A stretch of 64,000 nt of DNA from Arenimonas donghaensis DSM 18148 = HO3-R19 (GTDB lineage: Bacteria; Pseudomonadota; Gammaproteobacteria; Xanthomonadales; Xanthomonadaceae): the NCBI RefSeq assembly GCF_000743535.1, contig NZ_AVCJ01000001.1:186001-250000 (forward strand), read 5' to 3'. A model generated the notes under the pieces. That model had not been told where the DNA came from. It made no database searches and was given only the letters and a program-made list of their open reading frames with translations. Both the position numbers and the translations under genes were made by a program. Positions within the stretch are counted from its first letter, which is position 1, and every line of letters starts with the position of its first letter. Shown in pieces: positions 23,236 through 31,630 of the stretch.

Positions 23236-25727
23236 TCTGGCCGGGCCTGGCCCTGCGGCAGCTGCGGCGTGACCTCGCCTCGGGCGATGTCCGCATCCTG
23301 CTGGCGGCCCTGGTGCTGGCGGTCACCGCGGTCTGCGCCGTCGGTTTCATCACTGATCGCGCCGAGCGCGCCCTGGCCCAGGAAGCCAACCGCCTGCTCG
23401 GCGGGGACGTCGTCGTGCGTTCGGATTCCGAGATCGGCGACGACCTGCGCGCATTGGCCGCGGCGCCGGGGCTGTCGAGCACCGAAACCTGGTCGTTCAA
23501 CAGCATGGTCCGGGTTGGCGAATCGCTTCGCCTCGGCGACGTCAAGGCGATGGCGGAGGGCTTTCCCCTGCGCGGCAGCTTCGTGGTCCAGCAGCGGGCC
23601 GATGGCCGGGACGTGCAGGCCAACGCCATCCCCGCGCCAGGCACGATCTGGATGAGCCGCGCGGGCGCCGAGGCGCTCGACGCCCGGATCGGCGACCGCG
23701 TCGGCATCGGCAGCAGCCAGCTGCAGCTGGCCGCGCTGGTCGTGCAGGAGCCGGATGCGGCGCTGGATTATTTCAATACCGCGCCGCGGGTCTTCCTCAA
23801 TCTCGCCGACCTGCCCGCCACCGGCCTGGTGCAGCCGGGCAGCCGTATTTCCTACCGCCTGGTCCTGGCCGGCGAGGCCTCGGCGGTCGAGCGCTTCAGT
23901 GCCGCAGCGACGCAAGTCCTGGGTCGCGGCCAGCGCCTGGAAACCGCCGCCGAAGCGCGTCCGGAGATCCGTCGCGCGCTCGATCGCGCCGACCGTTTCC
24001 TGGGCCTGGCGGCCCTGGTGTCGGTGGTGCTGGCCGCGGTGGCCGTGGCCATGGCCGCACGCCGCCACAGCGCCCGCCACCTGCAGGGTTCGGCCGTCAT
24101 GCGCTGCCTGGGTGCCAGCCAGTCCACGCTGGTCGGCATCCACGTTGGCGAATTGCTGCTGCTGGGCCTGTTGGGCAGCGCGCTCGGTATCGTCCTGGCC
24201 TATGGCCTGCAGTGGGGCGTCGCTGGCTGGCTCGCCAGTGCCCTGAAGCTCGACCTGCCGGCGGCCGGCCTGGTGCCTGCGCTCGAAGGCCTGGGCGTCG
24301 GGCTGACGGTGCTGCTGGCCTTCGGCGTGCCGCCGGTGCTGGCGCTGCGGCGGGTACCGGCGCTGCGCGTCCTGCGCAGCGACCTCGATCCGACCGAGCC
24401 CGCGGCCTGGGTGGTCGCGGTGACGGGCCTGTCGGGCCTGGCGGTGCTGCTGTGGTGGAAGGCCGGTTCGGCGACCCTGGGCACCGCCATGCTCGTGGGC
24501 ATCCTGGCGACGGTGGCGGTGCTGGCCTTGCTGGCCTGGGCACTGATCGTGCTGATGCGCCACCTGCGCAGGCGGCTGCGCGGTCCCTGGCGCTACGGCC
24601 TGGCCAACGTCAGCCGGCGTGCCGGTGCGTCGATCGCCCAGGTCTCGGCCCTGGGACTGGGGTTGATGGCGCTGCTGTTGCTGACGTTCGTGCGTACCGA
24701 CTTGCTCGATCGCTGGCGCCAGGCGATGCCGGCCGATGCGCCGAACCGGTTCATCGTCAACGTGCAGCCCGACCAGGTGCAGCCCGTGCGGGAATTCCTG
24801 GCCGCACAGGGGGTTTCCGAGCCCGAGCTGTATCCGATGATCCGTGCGCGGCTGGTGGAGGTGAATGGCGACGCCGTCACCGGCGATGCCTTCGAGGAAG
24901 GCAGCCGCGGCCGGCGCATGGCCGAACGCGAGTTCAACCTCTCCAGCGCCGACGCGCTCCGCGACGACAACCAGGTTACGTCGGGCCGGTTCTGGACCGG
25001 CGTGCCGGCGCAGCCCGAGCTGTCCGTGGAGGAAGAATTCGCCGAATCCATGGGCTGGGTCGTGGGCGACCAGGTCGCCTTCGACATCGCAGGTTCCCGC
25101 TACGCCGGTCGCATCACCAGCCTGCGCCGGGTGGACTGGGAGAGCTTCCGGCCCAACTTCTTCGTCATCGGCTCGCCGGGCTCGCTCGACGAGTTCGCCG
25201 GCAGCCACATCACCGCGGTCAAGGTGCCCGAGGGCCGGACGCGTTTCACCGCCGAGCTGGTGTCGGCATTCCCGAACCTCTCGGTGATCGACATCGACGC
25301 GGTGCTCGACCAGGTCCGTGGCACCGTCGAGCAGGTCAGCCTGGTGGTCGAAGCCGTCTTCGGCTTCTCGCTGCTGGCCGGCGTACTGGTGTTGCTGGCG
25401 GCCGTGAGCGCCAGCCAGGACGAGCGCCTGCTCGAAGGCGGCGTCATGCGGGTGTTCGGCGCGAGCGGCTGGCAGCTGCGACTGGCGCAGGCGTCCGAAT
25501 TCGCGGCCATCGGCCTGATTTCCGGGGTCGTCGCCGCCATCGCGGCGTCGGTCCTGGCCGGCGTGGTGGCCAAGGAGGTTTTTGACCTGCCCTGGCAGAC
25601 CGACTGGGGCCTGGCGGCGTCGGGCGCCCTGGCGGGCACGCTGGCCGCGCTGGTGGCGGGGATGTGGGCGACGCGCAGGATCGTGCGCGTGCCGCCTTCG
25701 GTGACGCTGCGCGAGCTGCAGGCTTGA
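23232..25727 (+). CDS. ybbP: ABC transporter permease YbbP (FtsX-like)
   Basis: 831 residues. One N-terminal membrane helix (about 20-40), a large periplasmic domain (about 45-250), then FtsX-type permease blocks of three and four helices (about 255-480 and 690-815), separated by a second periplasmic domain. Duplicated FtsX modules on one chain are the YbbP plan. It uses the energy of YbbA to pull on or transfer a periplasmic substrate, probably a lipid or lipoprotein. Reads as intact and without frameshift. It starts inside the ybbA stop (ATGA). Confidence 0.88.
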   Translation: MIWPGLALRQLRRDLASGDVRILLAALVLAVTAVCAVGFITDRAERALAQEANRLLGGDVVVRSDSEIGDDLRALAAAPGLSSTETWSFNSMVRVGESLRLGDVKAMAEGFPLRGSFVVQQRADGRDVQANAIPAPGTIWMSRAGAEALDARIGDRVGIGSSQLQLAALVVQEPDAALDYFNTAPRVFLNLADLPATGLVQPGSRISYRLVLAGEASAVERFSAAATQVLGRGQRLETAAEARPEIRRALDRADRFLGLAALVSVVLAAVAVAMAARRHSARHLQGSAVMRCLGASQSTLVGIHVGELLLLGLLGSALGIVLAYGLQWGVAGWLASALKLDLPAAGLVPALEGLGVGLTVLLAFGVPPVLALRRVPALRVLRSDLDPTEPAAWVVAVTGLSGLAVLLWWKAGSATLGTAMLVGILATVAVLALLAWALIVLMRHLRRRLRGPWRYGLANVSRRAGASIAQVSALGLGLMALLLLTFVRTDLLDRWRQAMPADAPNRFIVNVQPDQVQPVREFLAAQGVSEPELYPMIRARLVEVNGDAVTGDAFEEGSRGRRMAEREFNLSSADALRDDNQVTSGRFWTGVPAQPELSVEEEFAESMGWVVGDQVAFDIAGSRYAGRITSLRRVDWESFRPNFFVIGSPGSLDEFAGSHITAVKVPEGRTRFTAELVSAFPNLSVIDIDAVLDQVRGTVEQVSLVVEAVFGFSLLAGVLVLLAAVSASQDERLLEGGVMRVFGASGWQLRLAQASEFAAIGLISGVVAAIAASVLAGVVAKEVFDLPWQTDWGLAASGALAGTLAALVAGMWATRRIVRVPPSVTLRELQA

Positions 25728-25743
25728 GCGTCGACGCGGGTGC

Positions 25744-26232
25744 CTAGCCGACCAGCAGGGCGCCCGCGAACAGCACCAGCATCGCCAGCGCCAGCACCAC
25801 CTTGAGGATGGCGCCTACCAGCAGGCCAATCCAGGTGCCGACGCCAATGCGCGAGGCGTCGCGCCAGGCCCGGCCATGCGCCATTTCACCGGCCGTCGCG
25901 CCCAGCAGCGGTCCGGCCAGCAAGCCGGGCAGGCCAAAGAAGATGCCGAGGAATCCGCCGATACCGGCACCCCACAGGCCCTTGTTGGAGGCGCCTGCCC
26001 GGCGTGCGCCGAGCAGGCTGGCCAGCAGGTCGGTGACGATCGATAGCGCGACCAGGATGCCCAGCACGACCAGTACGCCGGCGCCGATGCGCTGGTAACC
26101 GTCCGCCCAGGCCGCCAGCCACATGCCTGCGAACATGACCGGCAGGCCCGGCAGCACCGGCAGGATGGTGCCCAGCAGGCCGATCACGATCAGTGCGCCG
26201 GCGACGATAAACCAAATGGTCTGGGTGTCCAT
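25744..26232 (-). CDS. DUF456 integral membrane protein
   Basis: 162 residues, four to five hydrophobic segments (about 6-45, 50-75, 85-118 and 128-160). Gly/Pro-rich helices such as LLGTILPVLPGLPVMFAGMWLAAW and GIGGFLGIFFGLPGLL are typical of DUF456. Inner membrane; function of the family unknown. Convergent with ybbP (16 bp between stops), so not part of that system. A GC hairpin lies upstream of its start, between it and the fasciclin gene. Confidence 0.85.
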   Translation of the reverse strand: MDTQTIWFIVAGALIVIGLLGTILPVLPGLPVMFAGMWLAAWADGYQRIGAGVLVVLGILVALSIVTDLLASLLGARRAGASNKGLWGAGIGGFLGIFFGLPGLLAGPLLGATAGEMAHGRAWRDASRIGVGTWIGLLVGAILKVVLALAMLVLFAGALLVG

Positions 26233-26248
26233 CGCGGCAGCATAACAA

Positions 26249-26276
26249 GCGACGGCCCGCCGAAGCGGGCCGTCGC
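26249..26276 (-). terminator. Hairpin downstream of the fasciclin gene
   Basis: A perfect 12-bp inverted repeat (GCGACGGCCCGC) with a CGAA tetraloop, followed in the minus direction by a short TTGTT run. It is probably a weak terminator for the fasciclin gene. Confidence 0.6.
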
Positions 26277-26299
26277 GGGGTGACGCAGGGGAGGGTGGA

Positions 26300-26806
26300 T
26301 CAGTCGGGGATGATGACGGTGTCGATCACGTGGATCACGCCGTTGCTGGCGTAGATGTCGGTGGCGGTTACGGTGGCGCCATCAATGCGCACCGTGTCGC
26401 CCATCACGGTGATGTCGGCGGACTGGCCGTTGACGGTGGTGGCGCTGTCCATCTTGACCACGTCGGCGGCCTTCACCTTGCCGCTGACCACGTGGTAGGT
26501 GAGGATCGAGACCAGCTGGTCCTTGTTTTCGGGCTTGAGCAGCGACTCAAGGGTGCCGGCGGGCAACGTGGCGAACGCCTCGTCGGTCGGGGCGAACACC
26601 GTGAACGGGCCTTCGCCCGAAAGGGTTTCGACCAGGCCAGCGGCCTTGACCGCGGCGACGAGGGTTTCGAAGTCGGCGTTGCCGGCGGCGACGTCGACGA
26701 TGGTGCCGACGGCCTTGTCCTTGCCTTCGTGGTGGCCGGCCAGGGCCGGGGTCGCGACGAGGCCGGACATCATCAGGGCGAGCGCGGTTTTGCGAAGCAG
26801 GGTCAT
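26300..26806 (-). CDS. Secreted fasciclin (FAS1) domain protein
   Basis: 168 residues: signal peptide (1-23, ending ATPALA) and one FAS1 domain with the two conserved boxes, [17 protein letters not shown] (H1) and [12 protein letters not shown] (H2), plus the YHVV segment. FAS1 proteins mediate adhesion or matrix interactions, or bind small ligands in the periplasm. The start is the ATG opening the signal peptide, with GGAG 7 nt before it. There is no partner gene in operon; the divergent hydrolase is 179 bp away. Confidence 0.9.
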   Translation of the reverse strand: MTLLRKTALALMMSGLVATPALAGHHEGKDKAVGTIVDVAAGNADFETLVAAVKAAGLVETLSGEGPFTVFAPTDEAFATLPAGTLESLLKPENKDQLVSILTYHVVSGKVKAADVVKMDSATTVNGQSADITVMGDTVRIDGATVTATDIYASNGVIHVIDTVIIPD

Positions 26807-26985
26807 GGTTTTCTCCAGGTGGGGGTGATGCCGGTTCGGGCACGTTTGCAGTGTCCGGCAGGCGACGTCATGGGGCCGTCGCGGTGGCGTCAGCTTCATG
26901 TATGGGAACCGTGTCGCCGGCGTGAGGACCGCTGCCGTCAACGCCGGCGGCTGGGTATGCTTCGGGTTTTCACGGAACCCCGAAC

Positions 26986-27825
26986 ATGCCGCCGGAAGAA
27001 ATCGCGCTGCGCACGGCCGATGGCCACGAATTCAGCCTGCGGTTGCGGCGTCCGCCGCAGGCGCGGTCCGGATTGCTGTTCCTGCCGGCCTTGGGCGTGC
27101 CGGCTTCCAAATACGACGGGTTCGCCGCGGCGCTTGCACGGCGGGACGTTGCCGTCGCCGTGCCGGACTGGCGCGGCACCGCCAGCAGCAGCCTGCGCGC
27201 CGGACGTTCCACCGATTGGGGCTATGGGCAGTTGCTCGACCAGGACCTGCCTGCCGCCCTGGACGCCTTGCCCGCCGGGCCGGCCTGGTCGCTGGGCGGC
27301 CACAGCCTGGGCGGACAGTTCGCGACCATGCTGGTCGCGCGCCAGCAGCGGCCTTGTGCCGGGCTGGTCCTGGTCGCCACCGGTGTTCCGCACTGGCGCC
27401 GCTATCGCGGCAGCCAGCGTTGGGCCATTGCGGCCTTTGCGCACGTGCTGCCGCCGTTGACGCGGCTGCTCGGCCACTACCCGGGCGAGCGGTTGGGATT
27501 CGCAGGGCGTGAGGCGGGGGGCCTGATGCGCGACTGGTCACGCACCGTGCGCCGGGGCCGCTACGAGGGCGTCGGTGGTACTCCTGGTCTCGAAGCAGCG
27601 ATGGCCGGCGTGCATTGCCCGGCGCTGGGCGTGCATTTCGAGAAGGATCCCCTGGTTCCGCTGTCGACGCTCGAACTCCTGCTCGACCGGCTGGGACCGG
27701 GCGAGCGGCGCATCGAACGAATCGACGATGCCCGGCTCGGCGCGCGTGCCGACCACTTCCGATGGATGCGCGAACCCGACGCCGTTGCGGGCATCGTGGC
27801 GGACTGGCTGCCGGTCAGCCCTTGA
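26986..27825 (+). CDS. Alpha/beta hydrolase (S33-like)
   Basis: 279 residues. Nucleophile elbow GHSLGG with Ser near residue 107, oxyanion strand [25 protein letters not shown], and late Asp (FEKDPLVP) and His (ADHFRWM) consistent with a Ser-Asp-His triad. No signal peptide. The substrate could be an ester, lipid or peptide; I cannot choose. TATGCT (26956-26961) is a plausible -10 box giving a short leader. The 3' end overlaps the convergent cytochrome-like gene by 11 bp. Confidence 0.8.
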   Translation: MPPEEIALRTADGHEFSLRLRRPPQARSGLLFLPALGVPASKYDGFAAALARRDVAVAVPDWRGTASSSLRAGRSTDWGYGQLLDQDLPAALDALPAGPAWSLGGHSLGGQFATMLVARQQRPCAGLVLVATGVPHWRRYRGSQRWAIAAFAHVLPPLTRLLGHYPGERLGFAGREAGGLMRDWSRTVRRGRYEGVGGTPGLEAAMAGVHCPALGVHFEKDPLVPLSTLELLLDRLGPGERRIERIDDARLGARADHFRWMREPDAVAGIVADWLPVSP

Positions 27826-28213
27826 AGTCGCGGTGGCAGGCCTGGCAACCGTTCTGGATCCGGTCAAGGGCGACGCCGGCGGCCGCGCAGTCGGCGGGCG
27901 GGGTCGCCAGCGCCGCGTCCAGGGAAGCGCGCAGCACGGTGGCGTGCTGCACGAAGCGCTCGTCGTCCTGCGTCGGCAGGAACGCCGGCTCGAGGTCGTT
28001 GGATAGGTGGCGCAACGTCTGCAGGTGCGGCAGCAAGTCGGTGCTGGCGCAGCGGTTCTGCTTCACGTTCGCCCCAAGGCCCTGCATGTGCGCCGACATC
28101 ACGGCCATCACGCCGTTGGGGTAGGCAGTGCCCTGGCGCAGCGCGCTCATGGCGATCAAGGCGCAGGCCGCGCCGACGAACAGGCCGATCAGGACGAGTA
28201 TCAGGGAACGCAT
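27815..28213 (-). CDS. Membrane-anchored cytochrome c-prime-like protein
   Basis: 132 residues. One N-terminal membrane/signal segment (about 3-25), then a helical domain ending in [10 protein letters not shown], a CxxCH haem-attachment motif placed at the extreme C-terminus exactly as in class II cytochromes c (cytochrome c-prime). The four-helix fold is inferred from length and helix pattern. A conserved-looking Met/His on helix 1 (HMQG) might give the sixth ligand. It should be periplasmic, carrying one haem; likely roles are NO/O2 binding or electron transfer. The start is the ATG before the hydrophobic segment. Confidence 0.7.
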   Translation of the reverse strand: MRSLILVLIGLFVGAACALIAMSALRQGTAYPNGVMAVMSAHMQGLGANVKQNRCASTDLLPHLQTLRHLSNDLEPAFLPTQDDERFVQHATVLRASLDAALATPPADCAAAGVALDRIQNGCQACHRDFKG

Positions 28214-28220
28214 GCGCAGG

Positions 28221-28258
28221 CTCCGGACAAGGAAAGACCGCCGCGAAGATACCACGGC
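28221..28258 (-). terminator. Terminator of the glycine-zipper lipoprotein gene
   Basis: A 10-bp stem (AAGACCGCCG, 28228-28237, with 28249-28258) with an 11-nt loop, followed in the minus direction by TTTCCTTGT. Confidence 0.55.
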
Positions 28259-28284
28259 GGTCTTCCTGGTCGGCCTGCGGGGGG

Positions 28285-28770
28285 TTAGCGCAGCGGCTGC
28301 AGCCGGGTGCCGTCCACGCGCACGTAGGCGCCTTCGCGGATGCCGTTGCCCAGGCTGTTGCGATTGATCACCACGAGGCGACCGTCATCCATGCGAACGT
28401 GGATGTCGAAGGTCTCTTCGTTGACCTTGTTTTCGATCGCGTTGCCGGCCACCGCGCCGGCCACGGCACCCGCGATGGTGGCGGTGTTCTTCTTGCCTTC
28501 GCTGCCATGGGTCGGGACTTCGCGGGCCGCGACCGCGCCGACCAGGCCGCCCAGGACGGCGCCGGTGCGGCTGTTGCGACGGGCGCCGTAGACGGGTTCG
28601 ATGCGTTCGATGCGGCCGCAGTCATAGCAGCGCTGTGGCTGGGAATAACCGCGGTCGTAGGGGGCAGGGCCGTAGCCACGCTCATAACCGTAGCCGGACG
28701 AGCGCGGCTGGCTGGCGCAGGCGGCCAGCGAGGTGGCGAGGGCGGCGACGACCAGCATACGGGTCTTCAT
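28285..28770 (-). CDS. Glycine-zipper 2TM outer-membrane lipoprotein (SlyB/Rick17kDa-like)
   Basis: 161 residues. Lipobox LAAC (Cys18) after a short signal, then a Tyr/Gly/Arg-rich low-complexity stretch (about 25-48) and a glycine-zipper hairpin (about 70-115: AVLGGLVGAVAAREVP and AGAVAGAVAGNAIE). The C-terminal part (about 120-161) is a small beta domain. Comparable proteins sit in the outer membrane. AAGGAG precedes the ATG. It forms a pair by type, though not by sequence detail, with the glycine-zipper gene at 30833, on the other side of tcdA and tatD. Confidence 0.82.
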   Translation of the reverse strand: MKTRMLVVAALATSLAACASQPRSSGYGYERGYGPAPYDRGYSQPQRCYDCGRIERIEPVYGARRNSRTGAVLGGLVGAVAAREVPTHGSEGKKNTATIAGAVAGAVAGNAIENKVNEETFDIHVRMDDGRLVVINRNSLGNGIREGAYVRVDGTRLQPLR

Positions 28771-28887
28771 GGCGAACTCCTTGCAAATGGTTCGGGGGAC
28801 TCGCGGACGAAGCTAGGCTGCCGGCGCTGAACCGGAACCGACCGGTGGCCTCGGGCGCCCGGGTCCGTTCAGGCCGCGGCCCCCGGC

Positions 28888-28893
28888 TAGAAT
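28888..28893 (+). promoter_or_regulatory. -10 box 6 nt before the tcdA start (leaderless)
   Basis: TAGAAT ends 6 nt before the ATG with only GCCGCC between and no ribosome-binding site. This spacing is identical to that before uup and folD. Confidence 0.45.
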
Positions 28894-28899
28894 GCCGCC

Positions 28900-29688
28900 A
28901 TGAACGATCCCCGATTCGCCGGCATCGACCGGCTCTATGGCCAGGGTGCGGCCGCCAGCCTTTCCCGCCGGCAGGCCTGCGTGGTTGGCCTGGGCGGCGT
29001 CGGCAGCTGGCTGGTGGAGGCGCTGGCCCGCAGCGGCGTCGGCCGACTGGTGCTGGTGGACGCCGATGAAGTCTGCCTGAGCAATACCAATCGTCAGCTG
29101 CACGCCCTCGAGGGCCAGTTCGGGCGTGCCAAGGCCGAGGTGCTGGCGGAACGTTGCCGGGCCATCAATCCGCGCATCGAGGTCGAAGTGGTCCAGGCCT
29201 TCCTGCTGCCGGGCAACATGGAAACCATGCTCGATCGCGGCCACGACCTGGTGCTCGACGCCTGCGACAGCTTCCGCAGCAAGCTGGAGATGATCGCCTG
29301 GTGCCGCCGGCGCAAGCTGCCGGTGATCGCCTGTGGATCCGCCGGGGGCCGGACCGATCCGACCTTGGTGCGCGTGCGTGACCTCTCGCGCACCGAGCAC
29401 GATGCCATGCTGGCGCTGGTGCGCAAGAAGCTGCGCGCTGATTTCGGCTTCCCGCGCAACCCGGACCGCTACTTCGGCGTGCCGGCCGTGTATTCGCTCG
29501 AGAACGTGAAGTATCCCCAGGCCGACGGCAGCGTCTGCGGGGTGCGCCCCAAGCTGGGCGCCGACGCCGCGCTCAAGCTCGACTGCGGGGCCGGGCTGGG
29601 AGCGGCGACCCATGTCACCGGTGCGTTCGCCTTCGCGATGGCCGGCAAGGCCGTGCAGCTGCTGCTCAAGGAGCCGTCCGGCGGCTGA
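28900..29688 (+). CDS. tcdA: tRNA threonylcarbamoyladenosine dehydratase TcdA
   Basis: 262 residues, ThiF/MoeB/E1-like ATP-dependent fold. VVGLGGVGSWLVEALARSG at the N-terminus binds ATP, DADEVCLSNTNRQLHA follows, and the C-terminal CGVRPKLGAD region fits TcdA/YgdL. The enzyme cyclises t6A to ct6A in ANN-decoding tRNAs. The predicted leaderless start has TAGAAT just upstream. It is convergent with tatD: the stops lie 12 bp apart. Confidence 0.92.
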   Translation: MNDPRFAGIDRLYGQGAAASLSRRQACVVGLGGVGSWLVEALARSGVGRLVLVDADEVCLSNTNRQLHALEGQFGRAKAEVLAERCRAINPRIEVEVVQAFLLPGNMETMLDRGHDLVLDACDSFRSKLEMIAWCRRRKLPVIACGSAGGRTDPTLVRVRDLSRTEHDAMLALVRKKLRADFGFPRNPDRYFGVPAVYSLENVKYPQADGSVCGVRPKLGADAALKLDCGAGLGAATHVTGAFAFAMAGKAVQLLLKEPSGG

Positions 29689-29700
29689 ACCGCGCCCCGC

Positions 29701-30462
29701 CTAGCCGAACAGCCGAAGCGCGTTGGTGGTGGTTGCCTCGGCGATGGCGGCGACCGGTTGGCCGCGCAGTTGCGCGACCACGTCCAGCACGTGGCGCAGT
29801 CGCGCCGGCTCGTTGCGCCGCCCCCGCCACTGGGCATCGGGCTGGTCGGGGGCGTCGGTTTCAAGCAGCAGGTGGTCCAGCGGCATGTCCGCCACCGTGC
29901 GCCGCAGCCGCTTGGCCCGCTCGTAGGTGACCGGCCCGCCGATACCCAGGCAAAAGCCCATTTCGAACAGCTGCCGCGCCTGCTCCTCGCTGCCCGACCA
30001 GCTGTGCACGACGCCTCGCAGCCCGCCGACCTCGCGCAGGGTCGCGATCACTTCCTCCACCGCACGCCGCGCATGCAGGACCACCGGCAGGTCGAACCGG
30101 CGGGCCAGTTCCAGCTGGCGACGGAAGTACCGGCGCTGGCGCTCCGGATCCAGGCCTTCGACGAAAAAGTCCAGGCCGCATTCACCCACCGCCGCGGGCC
30201 GTTCGGTCTCGAGCCACTGTTCGAGTTCCTCCAGGTGTGCCGGCGCGTGCCGGTCCAGGAACATCGGGTGCAGCCCGTAGGCCGGACGCAGGCCCGGCTC
30301 GGCGGCGCACAGGCTCCGGATGGCGTCCCAGCTTGCGCGGTCGACCGCCGGTATCAGCTGCCGCGCCACCCCGGCGTCGCGGGCGCGTCGCAGCACCCCG
30401 GCACGATCGTCGTCGAAACCCGCCGCGTCCAGGTGGCAGTGGCTGTCGTACAGGGGACTCAT
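29701..30462 (-). CDS. tatD: TatD family metal-dependent hydrolase
   Basis: 253 residues, TIM-barrel metallohydrolase. Metal ligands: HCHLD at the N-terminus, the Glu of GECGLDFF, His in VVLHAR and VHSWSG, and the late Asp in LLLETDAPD. TatD enzymes are 3'-5' DNA exonucleases or D-aminoacyl-type hydrolases with roles in DNA repair and quality control. The length is family-typical. The ATG overlaps the stop of the upstream small membrane protein by 4 bp (ATGA), so the pair is translationally coupled. Confidence 0.9.
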   Translation of the reverse strand: MSPLYDSHCHLDAAGFDDDRAGVLRRARDAGVARQLIPAVDRASWDAIRSLCAAEPGLRPAYGLHPMFLDRHAPAHLEELEQWLETERPAAVGECGLDFFVEGLDPERQRRYFRRQLELARRFDLPVVLHARRAVEEVIATLREVGGLRGVVHSWSGSEEQARQLFEMGFCLGIGGPVTYERAKRLRRTVADMPLDHLLLETDAPDQPDAQWRGRRNEPARLRHVLDVVAQLRGQPVAAIAEATTTNALRLFG

Positions 30463-30692
30463 TCGCGCCGCGACTCGCCTTCGATCACGTCGCCGTCCGA
30501 CGGCCGCGTATCGTTCCGACGCCAGTTGGCGAGCACCAGGGTCGCCAGCGCGGTGACGATCTCGTCGATGAAGGGGATCGGGTCGGGCAGCAACCAGCTG
30601 AGCAGCATCAGGCCGAGCGTGATCTTGAACAGGGTGGGGTGCTTCAACCGCGAGGCGAAGGCGGTCAGCGGACCGGTAATGGGGTGGGGCAT
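30459..30692 (-). CDS. Small membrane protein, DUF6116-like
   Basis: 77 residues. A single strong hydrophobic region (about 22-57, LFKITLGLMLLSWLLPDPIPFIDEIVTALATLVLA) can form a helical hairpin around the P-D-P-I-P-F turn, followed by a charged tail (RRNDTRPSDGDVIEGESRRE). This P-D-x-I-P-F motif in a short membrane protein is DUF6116-like, as in other Xanthomonadales, and also resembles part of DUF1232/YkvA. It is encoded directly before tatD with a 4-bp overlap. Function unknown. Confidence 0.65.
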   Translation of the reverse strand: MPHPITGPLTAFASRLKHPTLFKITLGLMLLSWLLPDPIPFIDEIVTALATLVLANWRRNDTRPSDGDVIEGESRRE

Positions 30693-30832
30693 GGGGGGCC
30701 TCCGTAGAAAGCGCTTCCCGGGAAATTAACATGCGGTGAGGCGTCTTCACGGGCTTATGGCGGCGTTCAGGTCTACTGGACCAGATTGCACTCGCGACAA
30801 CGGGCACCAACCCGCCCAAGGAGGAAAACACC

Positions 30833-31516
30833 ATGAACAAGACGATCCTGGCCGTAGCGGCCGGCATGCTGGTCGGGGGTGGCGCCATCGCCGCCTACCA
30901 GGCCTACGCCACCCCGTACGCGGAGGTGCTTTCGGCCACGCCGATCACCGAGAAAGAGGAAATCTGGGCCGACGTGGTGGCCTCCGAACCCATCGTCGAA
31001 ATGCGCACCGGCCAACGCCAGGTCTGCGAGGACCGCGTGGTCGAGGTCCGCCAGCCCGAGCGCTTCGGCGACAAGGACGGCATGGTCGTCGGCGCCGTGG
31101 TCGGTGGCCTGCTCGGCAACCAGGTCGGCAAGGGCGATGGCCGCAAGCTCGCCACGGTGGCCGGTGCGGTGGGCGGTGCCTACGCCGGCCGCGAGATCGA
31201 TCGTCGCCACGTCGGCGGCAAGAAGACCACGGAAGTCCAGCAGGTCTGCCAGACCGTCACGGAGCCGCGCGAGGAGGTGGTGGGCTATGACGTCACCTAC
31301 CGGTCCGACGGCGAGCTGGGCAGCCAGCGCACCGACCGCAAGCCGGGCGCGCAGCTGTTGCTGGGCGAGCGCGACAAGGTCGTCGGCTACAACGTCACCT
31401 GGCGCTACGAGGACCAGACCGGCGAACTGGTGATGGCCGAGGATCCGGGCGACCGGCTGCCGATCGAAAACGGCGTGATCGCCGTTGCCAAGCTCGATAC
31501 GCCCCCGCAGGGTTGA
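30833..31516 (+). CDS. Glycine-zipper 2TM domain protein
   Basis: 227 residues. An N-terminal signal/anchor (about 1-26), a central glycine zipper (about 83-120: MVVGAVVGGLLGNQVGKGDGRKLATVAGAVGGAYAGRE) and two beta-rich segments on either side of it, the second with repeated VVGY(D/N)VTYR-like strands (about 150-185). There is no lipobox, so it is probably a periplasmic or outer-membrane-associated integral hairpin. A strong ribosome site (AAGGAGGAAAACACC) precedes the ATG. Monocistronic with its own terminator. The exact function is unknown. Confidence 0.8.
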   Translation: MNKTILAVAAGMLVGGGAIAAYQAYATPYAEVLSATPITEKEEIWADVVASEPIVEMRTGQRQVCEDRVVEVRQPERFGDKDGMVVGAVVGGLLGNQVGKGDGRKLATVAGAVGGAYAGREIDRRHVGGKKTTEVQQVCQTVTEPREEVVGYDVTYRSDGELGSQRTDRKPGAQLLLGERDKVVGYNVTWRYEDQTGELVMAEDPGDRLPIENGVIAVAKLDTPPQG

Positions 31517-31538
31517 TCCCCAGGGTGGGAGCGGTGTG

Positions 31539-31565
31539 AAGGGGCCGGCTCGTCCGGCCCCTTTT
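31539..31565 (+). terminator. Intrinsic terminator
   Basis: A 10-bp stem (AAGGGGCCGG, 31539-31548, with 31554-31563), a 5-nt loop and TTTT at the 3' side. It follows the glycine-zipper gene by about 20 bp. Confidence 0.85.
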
Positions 31566-31591
31566 CAATGGCTGACCGGGGCCGAACCCGC

Positions 31592-31597
31592 TAGAAT
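31592..31597 (+). promoter_or_regulatory. Candidate -10 box upstream of gcdH
   Basis: TAGAAT followed by CGC lies 33 nt before the ATG and after the terminator, so transcription of gcdH probably starts here. No good -35 is visible. Confidence 0.4.
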
Positions 31598-31630
31598 CGC
31601 GGGCTTTCCCGACGTCTGAATACCGCAGCC

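Noticed and set aside
22977-25208. A 743-codon minus-strand frame opposite ybbA and ybbP
   Set aside because: Antisense shadow; Gln/His/Arg-rich without domain features.
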